A DNA stretch of 28,404 nucleotides, taken from assembly GCA_002405445.1 (NCBI GenBank), contig DHLV01000076.1, positions 1 to 28,404 of the forward strand, given 5' to 3'. The translations under genes and the position numbers were made by a program. The notes beneath the pieces were generated by a model that was not told the origin of the DNA, did not search any database, and saw nothing but the letters and a program-made list of their open reading frames with translations. The stretch comes from Flammeovirgaceae bacterium UBA4659 (GTDB lineage: Bacteria; Bacteroidota; Bacteroidia; Cytophagales; Cyclobacteriaceae). Shown here piece after piece: positions 1 through 8,291 of this stretch. The first letter of the stretch is position 1; the number at the start of each line of letters is the position of its first letter.

Positions 1-299
1 AGAATAAACTGAATGCCGCGGCTCAGCAAATCATTGTTCACTTCTTGGTTGTGAATCATTTGACTGAGCAAATACACTTTCTTATTTGGGTTCTCTTCTA
101 ATGCCCGGTAGCTAATCTCGATTGCATTTTCTACTCCGTAACAAAATCCAAAATGGCGCGCAATTACAAACTGCACAGGGCCGAAGTCAATAATGGCAGG
201 GGAGAAGTCTTGCTTGCGCAAGTCTTGCACTCGCCTCGATTCTTTTACTCGGCCTGTGACAGAAGACCGATAGTATGCAGGAATGTCAAACTTTTTGAT
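1..299 (-). CDS. ispH: 4-hydroxy-3-methylbut-2-enyl diphosphate reductase (IspH/LytB), N-terminal part, runs off the left edge
   Basis: IspH is the [4Fe-4S] enzyme that makes IPP and DMAPP in the last step of the MEP isoprenoid pathway. Only about 99 codons are in the window. Read on the minus strand, the segment FGFCYGVENAI holds the first cluster cysteine in the family context, and SQMIHNQEVN matches the conserved His-Asn substrate-binding motif. Before these lies an N-terminal extension beginning IKKFDIPAYYRSS, which I believe is shared by Cytophagales homologues. The start is odd: an in-frame TAG lies just upstream and no ATG, GTG or TTG occurs before this extension. The entry therefore begins at an ATC codon (299-297). 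The first canonical start in frame is a GTG at 230, which would drop 23 residues. A promoter-like TAATTTTG at 328-335 fits a start near 299. Identity is secure; the start is not. Confidence 0.88.
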   Translation of the reverse strand, partial: MKKFDIPAYYRSSVTGRVKESRRVQDLRKQDFSPAIIDFGPVQFVIARHFGFCYGVENAIEISYRALEENPNKKVYLLSQMIHNQEVNNDLLSRGIQFI

Positions 300-327
300 G
301 GTATGGTCTGTTTGCTAGTTTCAAACT

Positions 328-335
328 CAAAATTA
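328..335 (-). promoter_or_regulatory. Candidate -7 element for ispH
   Basis: On the minus strand this reads TAATTTTG, an exact match to the Bacteroidota -7 consensus TAnnTTTG. It lies about 30 bases upstream of the proposed ispH start. No clear TTG is visible at the expected -33 position, so the call rests on the -7 box and its position alone. Confidence 0.4.
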
Positions 336-364
336 GCGGAATTGTTTGGAAAGGTGCGAAAACA

Positions 365-390
365 AAAAGCCCTCCGAATGGAGGGCTTTT
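365..390 (-). terminator. Strong intrinsic terminator hairpin between the 57-aa gene and ispH
   Basis: An 11-bp perfect inverted repeat, AAAAGCCCTCC / GGAGGGCTTTT, with a GAAT loop. The A and T tails make it usable in both directions. It sits 7 bases downstream of the stop of the small gene at 397, so it should end the htrA / 57-aa transcript before ispH, which then needs its own promoter. Confidence 0.85.
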
Positions 391-396
391 GTCGTT

Positions 397-570
397 TTAA
401 GCAGCTCGGTTGAGCTTATCTTCTTTTACAATTACCGTTCGCACCTCTTTCGCCTCTACATCGAATGACTTTACTTGTACCAAGTTATTTTTGATATACC
501 GCAGCACTTCCATCACTTTGCCATCGATCTTGCTGCGAACGATCTCACCTTTCTTAAAAAGTCTCCTCAT
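397..570 (-). CDS. Small conserved-looking protein (57 aa), SH3-like, downstream of htrA
   Basis: The frame starts at ATG 570-568 and ends at TAA 399-397, giving 57 residues: MRRLFKKGEIVRSKIDGKVM, then a strand-rich middle, ending in EDKLNRAA. The pattern of a GEIV-type strand, a Gly turn and a closing V-x-x-D-x-L strand resembles the short DUF2158/YodC-type small proteins, but the match is only by eye. It starts 14 bases after the stop of the HtrA gene on the same strand and is followed within 7 bases by a strong terminator. It is therefore very likely the last gene of the htrA transcript. No signal peptide or membrane segment is present, so it should be cytoplasmic. Function unknown. A spurious ORF is unlikely given its placement between a co-directional gene and a terminator. 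Confidence 0.75.
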   Translation of the reverse strand: MRRLFKKGEIVRSKIDGKVMEVLRYIKNNLVQVKSFDVEAKEVRTVIVKEDKLNRAA

Positions 571-584
571 ATCGTTTGGTTTAG

Positions 585-2102
585 TTAATAACGTAACGCA
601 AATACCTTCTCGATTGGGTAATCTGGATAAACCCCTTCAAACGTAATCAAATCACCCTGTTTTTTCGACTCTAATATAACGTTTGCTTCTTTTACCGAAG
701 TTATCTTTTTGTTATCAATACGGGTAATGATGAACCCCTCGCGCATTTCAGTGTACTTGCTCACCTTGCCTTTCTCAATTGCTTTCACTCTCACACCGTT
801 TTCCAGGTCAAGCTTCTTCAGGGTTTTAGTGTCCACATCTTCAAATTCTAAACCGAGCGAAGCCAACGCGTCTTTTTCATCGCGTTTTACGGTGCTCAGG
901 TTACCGGCCCGATTTTTCAATGTCACAGGAATGGTGAGTTTTTTACCTTTTCGGTCTATCGTTAAGGTAAGCTTATCACCAGGGCGTTTGCGTCCTACAA
1001 ATTCAATCAATGCCGTGCTGGATTTAATCGGTGACTCATCGATTTTCACAACAACGTCACCCGGTTTTACACCGGCCGCTTTGGCAGCGCTTCTGTCATC
1101 TGCATCGCCAAAGCCATTAATGTACGCCCCTTCATTTACTTTCAGTTCTTCTTGCTTTGCCAGGTCACTGTCTACGTTACGCACCTCTACACCCAACCAA
1201 CCGCGCTGCACCGTGCCGTAAGCCAGCAGATCCTCCACTACTTTGCTGACAATATCCGAAGGCACTGCAAAACCATAACCCGAGTACGCACCGGTGGGGC
1301 TGGCGATAGCTGTGTTGATACCAAGCAGGCCACCATCTAAATTCACCAATGCTCCTCCACTGTTGCCCGGATTAATGGCAGCATCGGTTTGGATAAACGA
1401 TTCGATGGCGGTGCGGGCGGCCTCTTCGCCATTTCTACCTTGTCGGTTGTTGGAGTTAATGATGTTAATGTTTCTGCCCTTGGCGCTGATGATACCCGCT
1501 GTAACGGTAGAATTCAAATTGAATGGATTACCCACCGCCAACACCCACTCACCCACACGTGCTTTGTCAGAATCTACAAATGATAAGAAAGGCAGACCCT
1601 TTTGATTGATTTTGATCACCGCGAGATCGGTGTCAGGGTCGGTGCCAATTACCTCGGCTTTAAATGAACGATTGTCACTTAGCGTTACCTCAACCACATC
1701 GGCATCTTTTACAACGTGGTTGTTGGTAACGATGTATCCCTCAGCATTAATGATCACACCCGAACCGGTACTTTGGCTGGGGCCTTGTTGCATGGGCGAC
1801 TGTGGGCCAAAGAAGAACCTAAAGGGGTCGTCCATACCACGCTCGCGCGCAACAGCCCGCTCGGCAGCCGATGCCTTGATGTGCACGACTGCCGCGGTCA
1901 CTTTTTCCGCTGTGCCGGTAAAGTCCAATGCGACTGTTTCGCCTTTCTCATTTACGCGATAGGCAACTTGTGCTGTTGGCACACCATTCACATGTTCAAT
2001 TCTTACGTTTCCGCTTTGATTTTTGCTTACGTACTGGTTGGCCACCAAAGTGATAATGCTTCCTAGAAGGGCAGCCACCACAAGAGAAACAAATTGCTTC
2101 AT
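585..2102 (-). CDS. HtrA/DegP-family periplasmic serine protease with two PDZ domains
   Basis: A 505-residue S1C protease that should degrade or hold misfolded envelope proteins. An N-terminal hydrophobic segment (about residues 4-22) acts as signal or anchor. The catalytic triad is visible: His129 in TNNHVV, Asp159 in DTDLAV and Ser248 in GNSGGA. An Asn-rich insert at about 212-228 lies in the region of the regulatory loops. PDZ1 follows from about residue 297 (starting GWLGVEV) and a second PDZ-like region covers about 415-500. Length and order are normal for DegP/DegQ-type proteins of Bacteroidota. The gene is followed after 14 bases by the 57-residue gene. The 223 bases upstream hold no clear TAnnTTTG box, so its promoter is not identified; an extracytoplasmic stress response is possible but not shown. 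Confidence 0.96.
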   Translation of the reverse strand: MKQFVSLVVAALLGSIITLVANQYVSKNQSGNVRIEHVNGVPTAQVAYRVNEKGETVALDFTGTAEKVTAAVVHIKASAAERAVARERGMDDPFRFFFGPQSPMQQGPSQSTGSGVIINAEGYIVTNNHVVKDADVVEVTLSDNRSFKAEVIGTDPDTDLAVIKINQKGLPFLSFVDSDKARVGEWVLAVGNPFNLNSTVTAGIISAKGRNINIINSNNRQGRNGEEAARTAIESFIQTDAAINPGNSGGALVNLDGGLLGINTAIASPTGAYSGYGFAVPSDIVSKVVEDLLAYGTVQRGWLGVEVRNVDSDLAKQEELKVNEGAYINGFGDADDRSAAKAAGVKPGDVVVKIDESPIKSSTALIEFVGRKRPGDKLTLTIDRKGKKLTIPVTLKNRAGNLSTVKRDEKDALASLGLEFEDVDTKTLKKLDLENGVRVKAIEKGKVSKYTEMREGFIITRIDNKKITSVKEANVILESKKQGDLITFEGVYPDYPIEKVFALRY

Positions 2103-2325
2103 ACTTTATTAGTCATTTACGGTTTTGATTACTACTACTTGTTGAGCCAGCGTAAGATGCTGCAACCCTTTGAAAAGTTTTCCCTCTTGATTGGAGGTTT
2201 ACCCTACACTGATTCAACTTCAAAAACAACGTTCTTCTATACGAATTTTGTACCAAAAAGGTTCGGAACTGAAAATATGTCAGTCCTTGGATGAGATTCC
2301 GAGAATAATGCCCCGATCGATAGAG

Positions 2326-2955
2326 CTACTTCTTTACCAGCTCACCATTTTTATATTCATATTCGATCGAGAGTTTGCCGTCTTGGTCATACCACTTTGA
2401 AACGCCATCTCGCACACCATTTTTATAGTTGCCCTCCTCCATCAATTTCGAGTTGTAGTCGTAATAGATGCGAACTGTACCCTCAATTTTTCCATTCATA
2501 TAGTTGCGCTCCTCCTTTAGGCTGGTAGACTTGAACTCTTTGTAGTCTCCATGGCGCAGGCCGTTGTGATAATAGAACCTCTTTGTCATTTGGCCGTTCT
2601 CCATTTCCATGCATAAACCCTCCTTCTTTCCTTCAAAATATGTTGTTACCGATTTGACAAGTCCGTTGGTTTGGTATTCCGTCCATGCTCCGTGGCGTTT
2701 GTTGTTCAAGTAATATCCGTCAGCAGACTTTAGCCCACCTTGGTCAACCAACGTTACGCGCACCAAACCCGGTGTGTCGGCAAACTCCTCTTTGATTGCC
2801 CCGGGCGGTATACCCTCTTCGCCAACCCCTGGCGTGGCTTGTTTTGATTGGGGTGCTGTGCCATTTGCTGCTACACTGGTTGCTGCATCCGGTGTCTGCT
2901 TCTTTTGATCGCAGCTTAAGAACATGAATAAAGAAATCAGTGCTATCCATTTCAT
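2326..2955 (-). CDS. MORN-repeat variant lipoprotein (YwqK-like)
   Basis: A 209-residue protein with a lipoprotein signal: hydrophobic residues 3-13, then lipobox FLSC with Cys15 as the lipidated residue. A Gln/Ala/Pro-rich linker covers about 16-55. From about residue 78 to the end there are repeated units of the MORN_2 type (for example NNKRHGAWTEY, HNGLRHGDYKEF, MNGKIEGTVRIYYD, KNGVRDGVSKWYD). This matches the 'YwqK family antitoxin' annotation class, which is common in Bacteroidota and for which an antitoxin role is generally not established. No toxin-like partner is adjacent. It probably sits on the periplasmic side of a membrane; the binding partner is unknown. It has its own good promoter upstream (2974-3005) and is divergent from the rRNA methyltransferase. 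Confidence 0.88.
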   Translation of the reverse strand: MKWIALISLFMFLSCDQKKQTPDAATSVAANGTAPQSKQATPGVGEEGIPPGAIKEEFADTPGLVRVTLVDQGGLKSADGYYLNNKRHGAWTEYQTNGLVKSVTTYFEGKKEGLCMEMENGQMTKRFYYHNGLRHGDYKEFKSTSLKEERNYMNGKIEGTVRIYYDYNSKLMEEGNYKNGVRDGVSKWYDQDGKLSIEYEYKNGELVKK

Positions 2956-2973
2956 ACTTCAGAATTTTGCTGC

Positions 2974-3005
2974 CAAATATATTGAGTAATTTTACCTTTC
3001 GTCAA
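2974..3005 (-). promoter_or_regulatory. Bacteroidota-type promoter for the MORN lipoprotein
   Basis: On the minus strand TTG (3005-3003) is followed after 21 bases by TATATTTG (2981-2974), an exact TAnnTTTG match. The -7 box ends 18 bases before the ATG at 2955. This is the best-formed promoter in the window. Confidence 0.7.
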
Positions 3006-3284
3006 GTGTCGGGCAACCTGTAATAAGTATAATGCGTGGCGTGAGGGCGGGGGTGCATGAAGCCGCAGCAAACCACTTTGTAGACTGTGGGTTTAGACGG
3101 GGCGGGAATTGCATGCCGGATTGAATAAACAACAGAATAAAGAAAACGCCAAAAATTCGGAAACAATCAGAATGATGGAAAACGCTCTCGACTGCTTTTT
3201 TTTATTTAACAGGTTGTATGGCCAAAGGTGTTTACATCTTAGTGACGGCTACAAAACCACCAGCTTTTCTTTACAACGAGTAAA
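3006..3284. other. Divergent intergenic region with no recognised gene
   Basis: Between the promoter of the minus-strand lipoprotein and the plus-strand methyltransferase. A G-rich patch (about 3035-3115) is followed by an A-rich patch and a T-run at 3196-3204. I see no convincing ORF, tRNA-like fold or clear plus-strand TAnnTTTG box. It probably holds the promoter of the methyltransferase, but I cannot point to it. Confidence 0.5.
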
Positions 3285-4460
3285 ATGACCATCCGTTCCA
3301 TTGTGCGGCTCAAACCCGGCCGCGAAAATTCCATTCTTAGATTCCATCCGTGGGTATTCTCGGGAGGCATTCAATCAATCGATAACGAACCAGTAGATGG
3401 AGATTGGGTGGAAGTACAGAACCACCAGAAGCGAACACTTGGATTTGGGCACTACCAAAAGGGAACCATTACCGTGCGTATGATCGTGTTTGGCGAAGAA
3501 ATGCCAGCCGATACCATTTGGGCCGCTAAAATCGGTAAGGCGTATCACCAACGCAGAGCTACCAATGTTGTTTCAGCATTTACAAATGGCTTTCGTTTGG
3601 TACATGGCGAGGGGGATGGCTTACCCGGGCTGATCATAGATGTATACAACAAAGTGGCCGTGGTGCAGGCACACTCAGCAGGCATGCACAACGACAGGCA
3701 CAAAATTTCCGATGCCATTCGCGAGGTGCTTGGCGATGATGTAACCGCGGTGTATTACAAGAGCCCTTCGGTGGGAAAAATACAAACCGAAAATGAATAC
3801 CTGTTTGGAATGGCCGCAGTTCCGCACATAATGGTAGAGCATGGCAATCAGTTTTTTGTGGATTGGGAAGAAGGCCAGAAGACCGGGTTCTTTATAGACC
3901 AGCGCGAAAACCGAAAGCTGCTGGGCGAATTCTGTGACGGAAAAAAAGTACTAAACACCTTCTGCTACACGGGTGGGTTTTCGGTATACGCCCTACAGAA
4001 CAAAGCGAAGGTTGTACACTCTGTAGATGCTTCTGAAAAAGCCATTGAACTAACCCGAAAGAATCTAGAACTGAATGGTTTCAGCGCTGACGATAACGGT
4101 TGTTTTGCGGAAGACACTTTTGATTTCATTCGTGATAAGCCGGGCGAATACGATGTAATTGTGCTTGATCCGCCTGCCTTTGCCAAGCACAAAGAAGCAA
4201 AGCACCAAGCAATGAAGGGCTACCAACGGCTGAATGCAGAAGCCATGCGCATCATCAAACCGAGAGGAGTGATTTTTACCTTCTCATGCTCACAGGTAGT
4301 AGATAGGCAACTGTTTTACGATACGATTGTTTCGTCTGCCATTCAAGCAAAAAGGAGCATTAAAGTGCTTCATCATTTATCTCAACCTTCCGACCATCCG
4401 GTTTCTATTTTTCATCCCGAAGGAGAGTATTTGAAGGGGTTGGTGTTGTGGGTAGAGTAA
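3285..4460 (+). CDS. rlmI: RlmI-type 23S rRNA (cytosine-5) methyltransferase
   Basis: A 391-residue SAM-dependent rRNA methyltransferase of the RlmI (YccW) class, which methylates C1962 of 23S rRNA in E. coli. The N-terminus (about 1-75) is a PUA-like RNA-binding domain starting MTIRSIVRLKPGRE and containing HPWVFSGGI. The substrate-pocket segment GQKTGFFIDQRENR lies at 198-211. Motif I is LNTFCYTGGFSVYAL near 223-237, motif II is the VDASEKAIEL stretch, motif IV is VLDPPAFAK at 293-301, and the catalytic-cysteine motif FSCSQ places Cys335. Length is normal for the family. It is followed 45 bases later by the ABC exporter on the same strand, with no terminator visible between. The exact target base in this organism is inferred from the family. 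Confidence 0.9.
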   Translation: MTIRSIVRLKPGRENSILRFHPWVFSGGIQSIDNEPVDGDWVEVQNHQKRTLGFGHYQKGTITVRMIVFGEEMPADTIWAAKIGKAYHQRRATNVVSAFTNGFRLVHGEGDGLPGLIIDVYNKVAVVQAHSAGMHNDRHKISDAIREVLGDDVTAVYYKSPSVGKIQTENEYLFGMAAVPHIMVEHGNQFFVDWEEGQKTGFFIDQRENRKLLGEFCDGKKVLNTFCYTGGFSVYALQNKAKVVHSVDASEKAIELTRKNLELNGFSADDNGCFAEDTFDFIRDKPGEYDVIVLDPPAFAKHKEAKHQAMKGYQRLNAEAMRIIKPRGVIFTFSCSQVVDRQLFYDTIVSSAIQAKRSIKVLHHLSQPSDHPVSIFHPEGEYLKGLVLWVE

Positions 4461-4505
4461 ACATGCTTTTGTAAAGTTTGACTTGCTCTCTTCGTTGCTA
4501 CCTTT

Positions 4506-6299
4506 ATGGCAATGTCTAATCCTTACCTCTCTTTGATGAAAACTGCTTGGCGGTATGCCAAGCATGAGAAGAGGCAATACATTCTGGTGTACTCTTTGTT
4601 CATTTTGGCGAGTGGCACATTTGCCGTTGCCCCACTGCTGTACGGTTGGTTTATCGATGCAGTGCAGGGCGGCACCGACCAACTGAAATACGCGTTACTT
4701 TATGCAGGCCTCTACTTTTTGCTTTGCTTGGCAGAGTGGGCATTGCACGGACCTGCCCGTGTATTGGAGCGCAAGTTGGCATTTAATCTTAGTCGCAACT
4801 TTTTGCATGAGCTGTACCACCAAACACTTCACCTGCCCGTGAAATGGCAGCAAGACAATCATAGCGGTGCCACCATCAATCGCATACGCAAAGCTTACGA
4901 GGCTTTGAAGGATTTTTTTCAGAACGGATTCATGTACCTGTATGCGCTTACGAAGTTCGTGTCTTCGTTTGTGGCCATGCTGCTGTTCTCGCCTTTGTTT
5001 GGTGGCATTGGCATTGTGTTGGGTGCAATTACGGTATGGATTATTTTCAAGTTCGACAAACCTTTTATCAAATCCGTTGACGACACCAATGAAAGAGAAC
5101 ACGTTGTGTCAAGCACGCTGTTCGATAGTCTCTCCAACATTATAACCGTTATCACTTTGCGCTTAGAAAAACGCATGGAGAAGAGCTTACTCGAAAAAGT
5201 AAAGGATGTGTATTCTCCTTTTATGAGATCGGTAAAAATAAATGAGTGGAAATGGTTTGTAGCTGACATGTTGGTTGTAGTAATTTATTGTGTAAACATT
5301 GTTGGCTACGTTTATCAAAATACCTTGCCCGGTCAGGTGTTTGCTCTTGGCGGGTTGGTAACGTTAATTGGTTTTGTCAATCAGTTCACCAGTGTGTTTC
5401 ACGATGTTGCCTGGCAGTATACACAAATTGTTCAGTACAACACCAACGTGCAAACGGCTCGTTCTATTTCAGAAGCTTACCAAAAACATCACTTGCCAGA
5501 TGGCTCAAGTAATCTGCCTGAGAAATGGAAGAAAATCTCGATTGGGAATCTGAACTTTTCGCACAAAGAAAGTTATTCATCAGAAGAAAAAGCCCAAAGC
5601 CTGCATCACATATCAATCAACATTGAAAAAGGCAAACGCGTTGCGCTGATCGGGGAGAGCGGAAGCGGCAAAAGCACACTGATGGCCCTGTTGCGCGGGT
5701 TGTACGAACCTGAAAAAGACTTGGTTTTAAAAATAGACGACAGGACGACAGCAAGTATTGACTCCCTGCACAGCATTGTAACGCTTTTCCCGCAAGAGCC
5801 CGAAATCTTTGAAAACACTATTGAACATAACATCACGCTGGGTCTGCCTTTTGCTGAAAATGAAATTATGGCAGTGTGTGAGACGGCTCATTTCACAGAG
5901 GTGGTTCATCAATTACCCAAGGGTTTGCAATCTAGCATTCAAGAAAAAGGCGTTAATCTTTCTGGTGGACAAAAGCAAAGGCTGGCATTGGCACGCGGCA
6001 TCTTGGCAGCCAAAAGTTGCGACATCATTTTGCTAGACGAACCCACGAGCAGTGTCGATCCAAAAACAGAAATTCAGATTTATGAAAAGCTGTTTAAAGA
6101 ATGCGAAGGGAAAGCAATTGTATCAAGCCTGCACCGATTGTATTTATTAAGCTATTTCGATTACGTCTATGTACTAAAAAACGGTCGCGTTGCCGATGAA
6201 GGCACCTTTCAAGACCTGAAAGGCCGGAGTGCAATATTTCAAGACATGTGGCGGCACCAGCAGAAGAACATGGGTGGGGCTTCGTCACAAAAACTGTAA
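4506..6299 (+). CDS. ABC exporter, fused permease and ATPase (MsbA/lipid-exporter type)
   Basis: A 597-residue half-transporter with permease first and ATPase second, expected to form a homodimer in the inner membrane. Hydrophobic segments near 24-50, 60-80, 150-182, 252-270 and 277-295 make up the six-helix type-I exporter core. The ATPase starts near 345. Walker A is GESGSGKST (383-391), the Q-loop is Gln430 in FPQEPEIFENTI, the signature is LSGGQ (485-489), Walker B is IILLDEP (507-513) and the switch His is His543 in SSLHRL. All catalytic elements are intact. Two ATGs lie at the start (4506 and 4512); either could be used. The substrate cannot be read from the sequence: lipid, peptide or drug export are all possible. 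It has no partner gene beside it. Confidence 0.93.
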   Translation: MAMSNPYLSLMKTAWRYAKHEKRQYILVYSLFILASGTFAVAPLLYGWFIDAVQGGTDQLKYALLYAGLYFLLCLAEWALHGPARVLERKLAFNLSRNFLHELYHQTLHLPVKWQQDNHSGATINRIRKAYEALKDFFQNGFMYLYALTKFVSSFVAMLLFSPLFGGIGIVLGAITVWIIFKFDKPFIKSVDDTNEREHVVSSTLFDSLSNIITVITLRLEKRMEKSLLEKVKDVYSPFMRSVKINEWKWFVADMLVVVIYCVNIVGYVYQNTLPGQVFALGGLVTLIGFVNQFTSVFHDVAWQYTQIVQYNTNVQTARSISEAYQKHHLPDGSSNLPEKWKKISIGNLNFSHKESYSSEEKAQSLHHISINIEKGKRVALIGESGSGKSTLMALLRGLYEPEKDLVLKIDDRTTASIDSLHSIVTLFPQEPEIFENTIEHNITLGLPFAENEIMAVCETAHFTEVVHQLPKGLQSSIQEKGVNLSGGQKQRLALARGILAAKSCDIILLDEPTSSVDPKTEIQIYEKLFKECEGKAIVSSLHRLYLLSYFDYVYVLKNGRVADEGTFQDLKGRSAIFQDMWRHQQKNMGGASSQKL

Positions 6300-6374
6300 T
6301 GCAACCGGTATGTATTCCCATTTTGCAATGCGTAAGCATATATTTAATTTTAGCCGATTTTAAATCATTTTTTC

Positions 6375-7673
6375 ATGCGAAAAATCTGTGCAGCATTCTT
6401 TTGTTTTGTCTATTTAGAGGCGTTTCCCCAGGCAAACACAAAACTTCTTTCCACACTCGATCAGCAAGCGAAAGCAATAGAAAACAAGGTAATCGATTGG
6501 CGAAGGCATTTTCACCAAAACCCAGAACTCTCCAATCGTGAGTTTAAAACGGGGGCAAAGATTGCCGAGCACCTAAAGTCTTTGGGGCTGGAAGTAAGAT
6601 ACCCTGTGGCAAAAACCGGTGCGGTTGGCATTTTGCGCACAGGCAAACCCGGACCAGTACTGGCCCTTCGTGCGGACATTGATGGCCTGCCAGTAGTAGA
6701 ACGGAATAGTTTACCCTTTGCCTCCAAGGCGAAAAGCGAATACCAAGGTCAGGAGGTGGGTGTGATGCACGCTTGCGGACACGATACACATATTGCCATT
6801 TTGATGGGGGCGGCAGAAATCCTCACGAAAAACAAGAATGATTTAAAAGGCACAATTGTGTTCTTATTTCAACCAGCCGAAGAAGGCGCGCCCGATGGGG
6901 AAGAAGGTGGTGCAGCGTTGATGATCAAAGAAGGCGCCCTCGAGAACCCCAAAGTAGAAGCAGCCTTCGGCTTGCACATCAATTCGCTCACACCGGTAGG
7001 CACCATCACCTACCGCCCCGAAGGTGAGATGGCAGCGGTTGATAATCTCAATATCAAATTGACGGGCCGCCAAACCCATGGAGCTGCGCCTTGGAATGGG
7101 GCAGACCCGATTGTGGCCGCAGCGCAAATCGTTACAGCATTGCAAACCATTGTCAGTCGCAACTTAGAACTGACCAATGCGGCAGCGGTCGTTACAATTG
7201 GCAAGATCTCCGGTGGTGTGCGGAGAAACATCATTCCAGAAACGGTTGAGATGCAAGGCACCATTCGCACCCTCGATAGTAAAATGCAAGACGTGGTCCA
7301 TGCGAGGATTAAAGAAATCACAGAAAACATCGCCACCGGCATGGGTGTAAGGGCAGACGTAGAAGTTACCAAACTTTACCCCGTGACGTACAACGACCCC
7401 AAACTTACAGCATGGGCTGCACCTTTCATTGAACGTGTCACTGGCAAAAACAAAGCGATAATCATTCCGGCAGCGACAGGCGCAGAAGATTTTTCATTCT
7501 ATGCGCAAAAAGTACCAGGCTTTTTCTTTTTTGTGGGCGGCATGGCGTTGAATGCCGATAAAGACAAGACCCCATCGCACCACACACCTGATTTTTACAT
7601 TGACGAAAGTGGCATGCTTACCGGCCTTCGTGCGATGTTGGGTTTGACAGCTGAGTATTTATACAAAAAATAA
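6375..7673 (+). CDS. Secreted M20D-family amidohydrolase / peptidase
   Basis: A 432-residue zinc metallohydrolase of the M20D group (amino-acid amidohydrolases such as hippurate or IAA-amino-acid hydrolases). A signal peptide covers about 1-20, so it should act in the periplasm or outside. Metal-site motifs are clear: MHACGHDTH (Cys134, His136), QPAEEG (Glu169-170) and FGLHIN (His201), with the final metal His in SHHTPDF near the C-terminus. The dimerisation domain carries RQTHGAAPWNGADP. Length is usual. The start is the only sensible ATG before the signal peptide. A TATATTTA near 6338 only partly matches the phylum -7 box. The next gene starts 5 bases after its stop, so the two are co-transcribed. 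The specific substrate is unknown. Confidence 0.93.
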   Translation: MRKICAAFFCFVYLEAFPQANTKLLSTLDQQAKAIENKVIDWRRHFHQNPELSNREFKTGAKIAEHLKSLGLEVRYPVAKTGAVGILRTGKPGPVLALRADIDGLPVVERNSLPFASKAKSEYQGQEVGVMHACGHDTHIAILMGAAEILTKNKNDLKGTIVFLFQPAEEGAPDGEEGGAALMIKEGALENPKVEAAFGLHINSLTPVGTITYRPEGEMAAVDNLNIKLTGRQTHGAAPWNGADPIVAAAQIVTALQTIVSRNLELTNAAAVVTIGKISGGVRRNIIPETVEMQGTIRTLDSKMQDVVHARIKEITENIATGMGVRADVEVTKLYPVTYNDPKLTAWAAPFIERVTGKNKAIIIPAATGAEDFSFYAQKVPGFFFFVGGMALNADKDKTPSHHTPDFYIDESGMLTGLRAMLGLTAEYLYKK

Positions 7674-7678
7674 TCAGC

Positions 7679-8185
7679 ATGACAGAATATAAGCCTTCTT
7701 CATTTGCAGAAAAGCTGTACAAAATAATTGGCCTGGCTGAACGAGTATTACTGGCAGCCGCTATCATCGCGTTGCTGCTGAACCGCTTTGAAAAAGGCAA
7801 TGGTGCTCAACTGTTAACTTTGTCACTGGGCTCATTAGCTGTCATTTACTTTTTGCGTGCTTATCAACCACCGCAGTATGCTGAGGAAAAACCTCAAGCT
7901 GGTGACCAGAAATTAGGGATGTTGGATTTGTTGCTTCAAACCATCGCACCAAAGGTGGGTTGGATTGGATGCTCGGTGGCTACGATTGGCGTTTTGTTTT
8001 ATTTGCAAGGTTTCAAAGGATACGAACAGATGTTGCTGCTAGCTGGGGGCACAATGGCGATTGTAAATGTCTTGTTAGGGATAGCCTTTTTGAAAGGTAA
8101 CAAACAAGTTAGCCAGCTGCTCACGCGCACGTTACCTCTTTGTTTAATGGCTTTGTATCTGTTGAACAAAGTAGCTATTTTTTAA
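7679..8185 (+). CDS. Small polytopic membrane protein of unknown function
   Basis: A 168-residue protein with about five hydrophobic segments: near 18-37, 42-60, 88-110, 113-134 and 145-166. A charged, Pro/Gln-rich cytoplasmic or periplasmic loop (about 62-85) separates the first two from the rest. I recognise no family motif. It starts 5 bases after the M20 amidohydrolase stop, so it is the second gene of that operon. It could act with the hydrolase (for example in uptake of its product), but nothing in the sequence shows this. A small hairpin follows at 8202-8222. Confidence 0.75.
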   Translation: MTEYKPSSFAEKLYKIIGLAERVLLAAAIIALLLNRFEKGNGAQLLTLSLGSLAVIYFLRAYQPPQYAEEKPQAGDQKLGMLDLLLQTIAPKVGWIGCSVATIGVLFYLQGFKGYEQMLLLAGGTMAIVNVLLGIAFLKGNKQVSQLLTRTLPLCLMALYLLNKVAIF

Positions 8186-8201
8186 TTGCCCATTAGTGGC
8201 G

Positions 8202-8222
8202 AGCAAAGGCCCTTGCTTTGCT
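8202..8222 (+). terminator. Short hairpin after the M20 operon, possible terminator
   Basis: A perfect 7-bp stem, AGCAAAG / CTTTGCT, with a 7-base loop, 17 bases after the stop of the membrane-protein gene. It lacks a T-run, so it is a weak terminator at best and might only stabilise the transcript end. Confidence 0.35.
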
Positions 8223-8291
8223 TAACTTGCGTTTCGGCTTGTTGACGCCTATCTTGCTAAACTATATCTCTGTACATCTCGTTGTTAGCAC

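Noticed and set aside
709..1962. Plus-strand frames opposite htrA
   Set aside because: They are antisense shadows of a gene with complete family motifs and show no protein-like features.
2326..2955. Toxin-antitoxin system based on the YwqK-type lipoprotein
   Set aside because: The protein carries a lipoprotein signal and no toxin-like gene is adjacent; the family label 'antitoxin' is not evidence of such a role.
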